From: Alphaproteobacteria bacterium casp-alpha6
GTDB lineage: Bacteria > Pseudomonadota > Alphaproteobacteria > Rhodobacterales > Rhodobacteraceae
Assembly (NCBI GenBank): GCA_001510135.1
Contig: LFER01000042.1
Coordinates: 96,338 to 160,337, forward strand
Direction of reading: 5' to 3'
DNA length: 64,000 nucleotides
The notes below the pieces were generated by a model that did no database searches, had not been told where the DNA came from, and saw only the letters and a list, made by a program, of their open reading frames with translations. Numbering within the stretch: position 1 is the first letter of the stretch; each line of letters starts with the position of its first letter. Below, piece after piece: positions 45,395 to 53,209 of this stretch. The position numbers and the translations under genes were made by a program.

Positions 45395-47242
45395 ATGGCA
45401 GAAACAGGTTACGATCTCATCCAAAAGTATCTATCGACCTTGGACACATCGCCGGGTGTATACCGGATGCTTGATGAAAAAGCACGGGTGCTCTATGTGG
45501 GAAAGGCGCGCAACCTGAAGGCGCGCGTTTCAAACTACGCCAGACAGGGTGGGCACAGTGCGCGCATTGAGCGGATGATTTCTGAAACCGCTTCGATGAT
45601 GTTTTTGACCACCAATACGGAAACCGAAGCGCTTCTTCTGGAACAAAATCTCATCAAACAGCTCAAGCCACATTACAATGTGTTATTGCGTGATGATAAA
45701 TCCTTCCCAAATATTTTGGTCACAGGCGCCCATGCCTTTCCCCAGATCAAAAAACACCGTGGTGCCAAAAAGGAAAAAGGCGCCTATTATGGTCCCTTTG
45801 CCAGTGCAGGGGCAGTGAACAGAACCCTGTCACAGCTGCAAAGGGTCTTTATGTTGCGCAATTGTTCGGACTCCATGTTTGATAGCCGCTCGCGTCCCTG
45901 TCTCCAATATCAGATCAAACGCTGCAGCGGACCCTGTGTGGGTAAGATTTCCGAAAGGGATTATGCTGCCTCTGTAAAGGATGCAGAACGATTTTTGTCA
46001 GGTAAATCCACTGAAATTCAAGAAAAGCTTGCCAAAGACATGGCACAGGCTGCCGAAGGTATGGAATTTGAACGAGCGGCTGCCATTCGTGACCGCATTC
46101 GTGCATTGACACAGGTCCAGACGACCCAAGGCATCAATCCCAGAACGGTAAGCGAAGCGGATATAGTCGCCCTTCACCTCGGCTCTGGTCAGGCCTGTGT
46201 GCAGGTGTTTTTCATCCGGGCGCATCAGAATTGGGGCAATCGTGATTTTTATCCAAGAGTGAGCGGAGATATGACCCATGAAGAGGTGCTCGAAGCTTTT
46301 CTTGGACAATTTTACGCAACTAAAGAACCCGCACGCCAAGTTATCCTGTCCCATGACATCGAAAATGCAGATTTGATGCAGAATCTGCTCGGCGAAAAGC
46401 TGGGCCGAAAGGTTGATTTGCTTGTTCCGCAAAAGGGTGAAAAACGCGAACTTGTTATTGCCGCCATGCGTAACGCCAAAGAAAGCCTAGCTCGAAAAAT
46501 GGCGGAAAGCGCCACTCAGGGTAAATTGCTGAAAGGACTGGCAGAGGCCTTTGACCTGTCCGGTCCGCCCAAACGTATCGAGGTTTACGACAACTCGCAT
46601 ATTCAGGGTGCCTTTGCCGTTGGGGCGATGATCGTGTCTGGACCTGAAGGGTTTCAAAAGAACAGCTATCGCAAGTTCAATATTCAAGGCGATAGCCTCA
46701 CCCCTGGTGATGATTTTGGCATGATGAAAGAGGTGCTGTCGCGCCGCTTTAAACGGCTGATCAAGGAAGATCCGGAGCGACAAGGCGAACAATGGCCCGA
46801 TCTATTGCTGATCGACGGCGGGGCAGGGCAAGTCTCTGCTGTGGCCGAGATCATGCGTGAATTCGGTGTGGAGGATATCGCAATGGTAGGGGTCGCCAAA
46901 GGTGTTGATCGTGACCATGGCAAAGAAGAATTCCACGTCTCTGGAAAACGTCCCTTTGCCTTACAGCGCAATGATCCGGTCATTTACTTTGTCCAAAGAC
47001 TGCGCGATGAGGCGCATCGCTTCGCCATCGGAACGCATCGAGCGAAACGCGCAAAATCTGTCTCGGCTTCTCCGTTGGATGATATCGAAGGTGTCGGGGC
47101 GGCACGAAAACGCGCTCTTTTGGCACATTTTGGATCTGCCAAAGCAGTGAGCCGCGCAAACCTTGCCGATCTGAAAGCGGTTGAGGGGGTTTCAGTGGCT
47201 ATGGCGGAAAAAATCTATCATTTTTTCCATGAAAAAGGCTGA
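45395..47242 (+). CDS. uvrC: Excinuclease ABC subunit C
   Basis: The 615-residue nuclease makes both incisions in nucleotide excision repair. In order it has the GIY-YIG domain (GVYRM at 21-25 and YVGKA at 34-38), four cysteines in the 160-180 region, the UVR motif near residues 205-235 that contacts UvrB, the RNase H-like endonuclease domain (IEVYDNSHIQG), and C-terminal helix-hairpin-helix motifs (DIEGVGAARKRALL). The length is normal. DnaA-box sequences lie in its upstream region. It converges with the P1 peptidase gene with only two bases between the coding ends. Confidence 0.96.
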   Translation: MAETGYDLIQKYLSTLDTSPGVYRMLDEKARVLYVGKARNLKARVSNYARQGGHSARIERMISETASMMFLTTNTETEALLLEQNLIKQLKPHYNVLLRDDKSFPNILVTGAHAFPQIKKHRGAKKEKGAYYGPFASAGAVNRTLSQLQRVFMLRNCSDSMFDSRSRPCLQYQIKRCSGPCVGKISERDYAASVKDAERFLSGKSTEIQEKLAKDMAQAAEGMEFERAAAIRDRIRALTQVQTTQGINPRTVSEADIVALHLGSGQACVQVFFIRAHQNWGNRDFYPRVSGDMTHEEVLEAFLGQFYATKEPARQVILSHDIENADLMQNLLGEKLGRKVDLLVPQKGEKRELVIAAMRNAKESLARKMAESATQGKLLKGLAEAFDLSGPPKRIEVYDNSHIQGAFAVGAMIVSGPEGFQKNSYRKFNIQGDSLTPGDDFGMMKEVLSRRFKRLIKEDPERQGEQWPDLLLIDGGAGQVSAVAEIMREFGVEDIAMVGVAKGVDRDHGKEEFHVSGKRPFALQRNDPVIYFVQRLRDEAHRFAIGTHRAKRAKSVSASPLDDIEGVGAARKRALLAHFGSAKAVSRANLADLKAVEGVSVAMAEKIYHFFHEKG

Positions 47243-47244
47243 CG

Positions 47245-48252
47245 TCAACCGCCGTTAAGCTCTTTATATGTTTTCAACCGATCTCCCGGATGTGCGCTTG
47301 CGTGAAAAACACCGCGTGCCACGGCGCGGGCCACGCATAAGCTTGCCGCATGGCAGATCTCCGAAAATTCCAAGAGTGTTTTTGGCGCCGGCATATTGCC
47401 GGTGGCGGCGGCAAAAATCAGATCTCCATCCATCGGTAAATGGGATGGCACAATCGCTCGTGCAAATCCGTCATGGGCGACAGTGGACAAACGATGTGCT
47501 TCGGCTTTGCTGAGTGCGGCATCCGTCGCGACAATTGCGATGGATGTATTTGCCCGTGCTATCAGGGCGCCCAGTTTTGTCTGATCCAGACTTTGACCAT
47601 GCGCGCCAGCCTTTGGCGCGCCAAACCCGCCATATTCCGCATCGACTTCAAAAGGAGCGGCCCAAAAATATTTCCCGCTGGCGTCAGTGGGGTTTCCCAC
47701 TGGATTTGCGGCAACCAAAGCACCCACCGTGACCCCGTTTGAGAGAGTAAAGGAGGCCGATCCAAGCCCTCCTTTCATCATCCCGCATTGTGCCCCGAAT
47801 CCGGCACCTACACTGCCGATGTCAAAATGATCATCCAATGCGTCATAGGCACGGCGCCCCAACTCTGGATAAGGGTTCTCTGACCAATTTTTGTCCCCGC
47901 CATTACTAAGGTCAAACAAGATGGCGGCAGGTACCAGCGGGATTGAATAGCCAGCAGCAACAAATCCGCGTCCCGCCTTTCGTAATTGATCAACGACGCC
48001 AGTGGCTGCATCCACGCCAAAAGCAGACCCCCCTGATAAGACCAGAGCGTCAACCTCAGTTACTGTTTTGTCTGGTGCGAGAAGGTCGGTTTCCCGCGTG
48101 CCGGGGGCACCGCCCATGACGCAGTATGAGGCGGTGAATGCGGTCGGTCCTGACACCACGCTCACCCCTGTTTTCATCACCTCATCATGGGCATTTCCAA
48201 CCAGAATGCCTTTGACATCCGTAATCAGATTTTTTGCGCCAACCTGCATCAT
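47245..48252 (-). CDS. P1 (DmpA/NylC-type) self-processing peptidase
   Basis: The 335-residue protein belongs to family S58/P1. The autocleavage site fits RANTSIAI, where Asn235-Thr236 would be cut so that Thr236 becomes the N-terminal nucleophile of the small chain. LSGGSAFGVDAATGV and GAGFGAQCGMMKGGLG are family landmarks. Relatives hydrolyse beta-peptides, D-amino peptides or nylon oligomers; the substrate here is unknown. The frame starts upstream at 48318, but the Met at 48252 overlaps the SDR stop (TGATG) and fits the family length. It is last in a three-gene minus-strand operon. Confidence 0.88.
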   Translation of the reverse strand: MMQVGAKNLITDVKGILVGNAHDEVMKTGVSVVSGPTAFTASYCVMGGAPGTRETDLLAPDKTVTEVDALVLSGGSAFGVDAATGVVDQLRKAGRGFVAAGYSIPLVPAAILFDLSNGGDKNWSENPYPELGRRAYDALDDHFDIGSVGAGFGAQCGMMKGGLGSASFTLSNGVTVGALVAANPVGNPTDASGKYFWAAPFEVDAEYGGFGAPKAGAHGQSLDQTKLGALIARANTSIAIVATDAALSKAEAHRLSTVAHDGFARAIVPSHLPMDGDLIFAAATGNMPAPKTLLEFSEICHAASLCVARAVARGVFHASAHPGDRLKTYKELNGG

Positions 48253-48998
48253 CAGATGCAGCGTCCTCCATCGACCTGCATACAGACGCCCGTCACCATG
48301 CTCGCTTCGTCCGAACATAAATAGCAGGACGCATTTGCAATATCATCAGGCATTGCAAATCGGCCAAGCGGGATGGAAGAGAGAAATTTCTCCCTCCGCT
48401 CCGGCGTATCTTCGCCAAGAAAAGAGGCCAGAAGCGGCGTTTCCCCGGCCACAGGGTTCACGGCATTTACCCTGATATTAAAGGGGGCAAGCTCTATTGC
48501 CATGGTGCGTGTCGCCGTGTTCATCCACCCTTTGGAACTGTTGTACCAATTCAGGTTCGGGCGCGGCGACACCCCAGCGGTGGAGGCAATGTTCAAGATA
48601 TTTCCAGATTTGCGCGATTTCATATCTGGGACAAAGGCCTGCGCCATCAGATAGACAGATTTGCAATTCACCCGAAAAACACGGTCAAAATCCTCTTCGC
48701 TGACCTCATCCAATGGGGTCGGCAAATGGGTCACTCCCGCGTTGTTGACGATGATGTCAATCTCTCCCAAAGCCGCTGTGGCCTGCGTTTTGAGCGCGTT
48801 TACGGACGCACGATCCCCAACATCGCAATGTGCCGCAAAAGTATTTGCGCCCAGCGTCTGGCTTAGGTCCTCAGCCGCCTTTTGGTTGATGTCTGCAATC
48901 ACCACCCGCGCGCCTTCGGCAAGAAATTTTTTTACAATGGCCTCCCCAAATCCCGAAGCGCCGCCTGTTACAATAGCTGTTTTGTTTTCAAGTCGCAT
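48252..48998 (-). CDS. SDR-family oxidoreductase (FabG-like)
   Basis: The 248-residue classical SDR has the cofactor site TGGASGFG, the structural NNAG motif, a serine in ASTAGVS, and the catalytic YNSSK. Asp37-like residues (VIADINQKA) suggest NAD(H) preference. It probably interconverts an alcohol and a ketone. Its stop overlaps the start of the P1 peptidase gene by one base, and the aldehyde dehydrogenase gene lies 14 bases upstream, so the three form one operon, perhaps for breakdown of an amide- or alcohol-bearing compound. Confidence 0.88.
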   Translation of the reverse strand: MRLENKTAIVTGGASGFGEAIVKKFLAEGARVVIADINQKAAEDLSQTLGANTFAAHCDVGDRASVNALKTQATAALGEIDIIVNNAGVTHLPTPLDEVSEEDFDRVFRVNCKSVYLMAQAFVPDMKSRKSGNILNIASTAGVSPRPNLNWYNSSKGWMNTATRTMAIELAPFNIRVNAVNPVAGETPLLASFLGEDTPERREKFLSSIPLGRFAMPDDIANASCYLCSDEASMVTGVCMQVDGGRCI

Positions 48999-49012
48999 AG
49001 TACAATCCTTTT

Positions 49013-50467
49013 CTATCCGTGATAACTTGCCACAGTTTTTAATGATGAAAACCCATAAAGTGCTTCAAAGCCCTTCTCTCTGCCGTGTCCCGAAAGCCCA
49101 CGTCCTCCAAACGGCAATTCTACACCGCCGCCCGCGCCGTAATTGTTGATAAAGATCTGACCGGAGCGGATTTTTTTTGCTAGCCGCATCTGCCGCGCGC
49201 CATCCTTTGTCCAGATGCTTGCCACAAGTCCATAATCTGTACCATTGGCGATGCGCACAGCATCATCTTCGTTCACAAAGGGGATAATGACCTGAACTGG
49301 TCCAAAAATTTCATCCCGCGCCAGCGCATGATCATGGGGCACATCCGCAAAAAGATGCGGCGCGACAAAGCTGCCGGAGGTAGGCGCAGAGCCATCAATC
49401 TGCCCTTGAGCCACCAATCTAAGGTCTGCACCTTTATCGAGGAATGTTTCCACAATTGCCTTTTGGCGCGCGGAAATCAGTGGACCAAGATCACCGTCAT
49501 CTTTGGCGCTTTTGGCAGTAAGCGCAGTGTAGCGCTCCGCCATGCGTTCAATCACTTCATCATATCGGCTTTGATGAACAAGAATACGGCTGCTGGCCGA
49601 ACATGTTTGTCCCGCATTTTGAATGCCAGCGTTGACGAGAAACGGCAAGGCCGCGTCCAAATCGGCATCCGCAAATACCAATTGGGGGGACTTTCCACCC
49701 AGCTCCAAGGTCACTGGTATCACATTCTGTGCGGCGGCCATCTGTACCAACCGGCCCGTTGCCACCGAGCCTGTAAAGCTCAGATGATCAATCCCGCTAT
49801 GTGCGCTCAACGCAGCGCCTGCTTCTGCGCCAAGTCCCGGAACAACATTCAGTGCACCTTTGGGAAGTCCAGCTTTGAGCGCCAGATCCGCAAAGGCAAG
49901 AGCCGTCAGGCACGCTTCTTCGGCGGGTTTCAATACACAAGCATTGCCCATCGCCAAGGCGGCTCCGACGGAACGGCCAATGATCTGCATCGGATAATTC
50001 CATGGTACAATATGGCCCGTCACGCCGTGTGCTTCGCGAAGCGTATAAACGGTGTAGCCTTCAAGGTAGGGAATAGTTTCCCCATGCACTTTATCCGCCG
50101 CCCCCCCGTAAAATTCCATGTAACGGGCAAGAGCGATGACATCTGCGCGGGCCTGTTTTAACGGTTTGCCCACGTCCAACGCCTCAAGATGCGCGAGAAA
50201 CTCTACCTGACCCAAGACAAGCTGGCCAAGGCGCGCAAGAATGCGACCACGTTCTGCGGCAGGAGTACGCCCCCAGTCTCCATCAAAGGCGTTCCGAGCA
50301 CTCTTTACTGCGCTATCAATGTCAGCCTCTTTTCCCTTGGCGATCTCGCATAGTTTGGTTCCCTCAGAGGGGTTCACCAGAGGGAGCGTCCCATCCAGGG
50401 ATGCTGCGCGCCATTCTCCGTCAATCAGGCAGGAGGAGGGATCAAATGGCAAATGGGGTAGCGACAT
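49013..50467 (-). CDS. Aldehyde dehydrogenase family protein
   Basis: The 484-residue NAD(P)-dependent enzyme has the conserved glutamate in LELGGKSP and the nucleophilic cysteine in NAGQTCSASSR. The Rossmann region is preceded by the GHIVPWNYP motif. It oxidises an aldehyde to an acid; the substrate class cannot be fixed from sequence, though the general profile is near the betaine-aldehyde and gamma-aminobutyraldehyde types. It heads the ALDH-SDR-P1 operon on the minus strand and starts with ATG. Confidence 0.9.
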   Translation of the reverse strand: MSLPHLPFDPSSCLIDGEWRAASLDGTLPLVNPSEGTKLCEIAKGKEADIDSAVKSARNAFDGDWGRTPAAERGRILARLGQLVLGQVEFLAHLEALDVGKPLKQARADVIALARYMEFYGGAADKVHGETIPYLEGYTVYTLREAHGVTGHIVPWNYPMQIIGRSVGAALAMGNACVLKPAEEACLTALAFADLALKAGLPKGALNVVPGLGAEAGAALSAHSGIDHLSFTGSVATGRLVQMAAAQNVIPVTLELGGKSPQLVFADADLDAALPFLVNAGIQNAGQTCSASSRILVHQSRYDEVIERMAERYTALTAKSAKDDGDLGPLISARQKAIVETFLDKGADLRLVAQGQIDGSAPTSGSFVAPHLFADVPHDHALARDEIFGPVQVIIPFVNEDDAVRIANGTDYGLVASIWTKDGARQMRLAKKIRSGQIFINNYGAGGGVELPFGGRGLSGHGREKGFEALYGFSSLKTVASYHG

Positions 50468-50584
50468 GTCGATACTTTCCTAAGTGAAAGACCGGTTCAT
50501 TCCGGACTTTATGCAAAGATTATGGATTTAAATGTAAAATGCAAAAGGCATTTAATGTATGACTGCTTTTGCAATGCCGAAGCA

Positions 50585-51337
50585 TCACTTCATTTTAACG
50601 CTTTGCATTGCCTGCAGGAGCACTGGTTCAGCAAAAAGGTCCGCAAAACCCAAGGTGTCACTGGTTTGAAACATGATTTTTTCCTCCAACTGAAGACTGA
50701 TATTGTAGAACCGGAGCGACCGGACATCAAAGATTGTCAAATCCTGATCAATGAGCAACTGATCAGAGGCAAATTCAGCTGAAAGTGACAGTCTTTGAGG
50801 TCCACCAAAGGATGCGGTGTTTCCTGACAGGAGGGTCAGTCTCAGTTTGTTTTGATCCGTGCCCAGCAAAAGCGCGAGTTGTGCATTTTCGAAACGAACG
50901 TCAAAATTTGTGCCCCTTAGATGAAGGTCTTTCGCCTCAAGCACAATCCGGTGTGCTTTTTCTTTAAGGAATACCGAAGACGCCCGCATCTGATCTGAAG
51001 TTATTTCTACTTCGTTCTCGGCGATTTTAAGATGATGGTATTCCGGAAAGACGAAAACGGAGTGGTCTTTCTCATAACTCAGGCGCAAAATCTGAAGGAA
51101 GGCTGCGCGCCATGCAAATCCCCAGTCCATAACTTCGATGCTGATGGGAGTGAGCGTCACATCAAATCTGTTTGGAAATCCCCAGAGCGACACATCCTCG
51201 ACTTGGATATCAACTCCCGAATTATTTTTATCGACGAGCCATGCGTTTGTTTCTGCTTTAGTACGTTGAGCGCCTATCGCCCAATATGCGGACCAGAATA
51301 TTGTTGCTGAAATGACGATTGCCAGCAGAGTGCGCAT
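50585..51337 (-). CDS. DUF2125 family exported protein
   Basis: The 250-residue protein starts with a hydrophobic segment (MRTLLAIVISATIFWSAYW) that should be a signal peptide or anchor. The body, with DVSLWGFPNRFDVTLTPI and AWRAAFLQILRLSY, fits DUF2125, an alphaproteobacterial family of unknown function, but this copy seems shorter than the usual family length, which I recall only approximately. The ATG at 51337 is preceded by AAAGGA; the frame is open back to 51433. It is divergent from the ChaC-like gene. Confidence 0.8.
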   Translation of the reverse strand: MRTLLAIVISATIFWSAYWAIGAQRTKAETNAWLVDKNNSGVDIQVEDVSLWGFPNRFDVTLTPISIEVMDWGFAWRAAFLQILRLSYEKDHSVFVFPEYHHLKIAENEVEITSDQMRASSVFLKEKAHRIVLEAKDLHLRGTNFDVRFENAQLALLLGTDQNKLRLTLLSGNTASFGGPQRLSLSAEFASDQLLIDQDLTIFDVRSLRFYNISLQLEEKIMFQTSDTLGFADLFAEPVLLQAMQSVKMK

Positions 51338-51402
51338 GTATGGGTCCTTTCGTCTTTGGCTAAAATGGTGTTTACAGGTGCTTAAATAAGAGAACCAGAG
51401 GA

Positions 51403-51981
51403 ATGAGCATGTGGGTCTTTGGATATGGGTCACTTTTGTGGAATCCGGGATTTAACTATCAGCATTACAAATTGGCGCGGCTGAAAGGGTATCGCCGCAG
51501 TTTCTGCATGTCCTCCATTCACCATCGTGGCACAGTAAAGGATCCTGGACTGGTTCTTGCCCTTGATAAATCGGAGGGTAGCGAATGTTATGGCCTTGCC
51601 TTTTATGTCGCTCCTGAAAACGAACAACAAACGCTCGAATATCTCAGGGAAAGAGAACTTATTTCATCGGCCTATCTGGAAATTAATGTAGAGATTGCAG
51701 ATGCGGACGGGGTCACGGACCCTGCCGTAACCTATGTCATCGATCAGAATCACGTTCAATATTGTGCTGGCTTGGCGTTGCCGCGACAGGCGGAAATCAT
51801 CTCAACCGCAGTTGGAGACAGGGGCCACAATGCCGAGTACCTCTTTAATACTGTGGATAAGCTTAAAGCGCTTGACATACGGGATGCCGAATTGGAATGG
51901 CTGGAACGAGACGTGCGCAGGATTTTGGATGCAAATATATCGATTGGGGGATATACAAAAAGTCATGGAGCGGAACAATAG
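51403..51981 (+). CDS. Gamma-glutamylcyclotransferase (ChaC-like)
   Basis: The 192-residue protein has the cyclotransferase fold with the binding loop MWVFGYGSLLWNPGF at the N-terminus and a glutamate in YLRERE as the probable general base. ChaC-type enzymes break glutathione down to 5-oxoproline and Cys-Gly. The only 5-oxoprolinase-like gene in the window, the HyuA-like gene, is over 40 kb away. It is 20 bases upstream of the MotA/ExbB-like gene on the same strand but is probably functionally separate. Confidence 0.9.
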   Translation: MSMWVFGYGSLLWNPGFNYQHYKLARLKGYRRSFCMSSIHHRGTVKDPGLVLALDKSEGSECYGLAFYVAPENEQQTLEYLRERELISSAYLEINVEIADADGVTDPAVTYVIDQNHVQYCAGLALPRQAEIISTAVGDRGHNAEYLFNTVDKLKALDIRDAELEWLERDVRRILDANISIGGYTKSHGAEQ

Positions 51982-52001
51982 GGGTATCGGGGACTGAGCC
52001 A

Positions 52002-53174
52002 ATGGATCAGACACACCTAAAGCTGGAAACACAGTTCACGCAGCCCGTTCGACAAATCACTATGATGCTCGCGGTCGTTGCCATGACCACGACAGGGGCG
52101 ATTGTGGCCGCACCCAGTGTTTTGCCAATTTTCTTTGCGAACCTTTGGCTCAATGGGTTTATCGTACTTGTTTTCTTTATAGGGGTGGCGAGCTGCTTTG
52201 CACAGGTCTTTCAATTAATCTCCTCAGTGCGCTGGATTGAAAATTTTGTTGCCAATCGTGTGAGATTAACGGCCAAAGTCCCCAAAGTACTGGCCCCCCT
52301 TGCAACGCTTCTGGGTACACGCAGCTCACAGATGAAAATTGCGGCGACATCCACCCAATCCATTTTGGACAGCGTGTCGACTCGTATCGAAGAAGCGCGA
52401 GAGATCACGCGATATATCGTAAATCTGCTTATTTTTCTGGGACTATTGGGAACATTTTATGGGCTTGCCACAACGGTGCCGGCGCTTGTGGAAACCATTC
52501 GCTCGCTTGCGCCGCGCGATGGTGAGGCAGGGTTTGAGGTGTTCAGCCGATTGATGGACGGCCTTGAAAGCCAGTTAGACGGTATGGGTGTTGCTTTTGC
52601 CTCATCTTTGTTGGGCTTGGCCGGGTCATTGGTTGTCGGCCTTCTTGAACTTTTCGCAGGCCATGGTCAAAACAGATTTTATCGCGATCTGGAAGAATGG
52701 CTTTCCTCTATCACCCGCTTGGGGTTTGCCTCGGGCGAAGCGGAAACCTCAAATGAGCAGGATCTGGCAGCCAGCATTTTCGCCCAGATGACGGAACAGC
52801 TGGAACATGTTCAAGATATTTTTGTCAGTGGTGAAAATTCCCGTGCCATTGTTGACCAAAGACTGGGTACCTTGGCAGAGGCCTTGAATGGATTAACCCG
52901 TCACATTGAGGCAAATACGCCAAGTGCTGAAGCGCTTAATCGTGTTGCTGAAGGTCAGGAACGGCTGCTTTCCGTTTTGGCAAAAATGGAACGCAGTGAT
53001 GCACAGGACGCAGAAAGCAGGATGCGCTTGCGATCAATTGATGTGCAGCTTTTGCGGCTTTTGGAAGAAATTTCAACTGGTCGTCAGGAAACAACAATTG
53101 CGCTGCGCCAACAATTGGAAAGGCTCACATCCGCGATTTTAATGACCTCGGAACAAGAGGATAAAGGCAATTAA
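52002..53174 (+). CDS. MotA/ExbB-like inner membrane protein
   Basis: The 390-residue protein has four predicted membrane segments, at about residues 18-40, 48-72, 138-160 and 197-220. The third and fourth carry the motor signatures LLGLLGTFYGLATTVPALV and GMGVAFASSLLGLAGSL seen in MotA, ExbB and TolQ stators. A cytoplasmic tail of about 160 residues follows. It likely forms a pentameric ion channel with the next protein. The frame is open from 51897, but ATG 52002 gives a compact N-terminus. I do not recognise a named system for this pair. Confidence 0.8.
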   Translation: MDQTHLKLETQFTQPVRQITMMLAVVAMTTTGAIVAAPSVLPIFFANLWLNGFIVLVFFIGVASCFAQVFQLISSVRWIENFVANRVRLTAKVPKVLAPLATLLGTRSSQMKIAATSTQSILDSVSTRIEEAREITRYIVNLLIFLGLLGTFYGLATTVPALVETIRSLAPRDGEAGFEVFSRLMDGLESQLDGMGVAFASSLLGLAGSLVVGLLELFAGHGQNRFYRDLEEWLSSITRLGFASGEAETSNEQDLAASIFAQMTEQLEHVQDIFVSGENSRAIVDQRLGTLAEALNGLTRHIEANTPSAEALNRVAEGQERLLSVLAKMERSDAQDAESRMRLRSIDVQLLRLLEEISTGRQETTIALRQQLERLTSAILMTSEQEDKGN

Positions 53175-53209
53175 TATGACCGTCCAACAGAAGGACTTTT
53201 AGACCAGAG

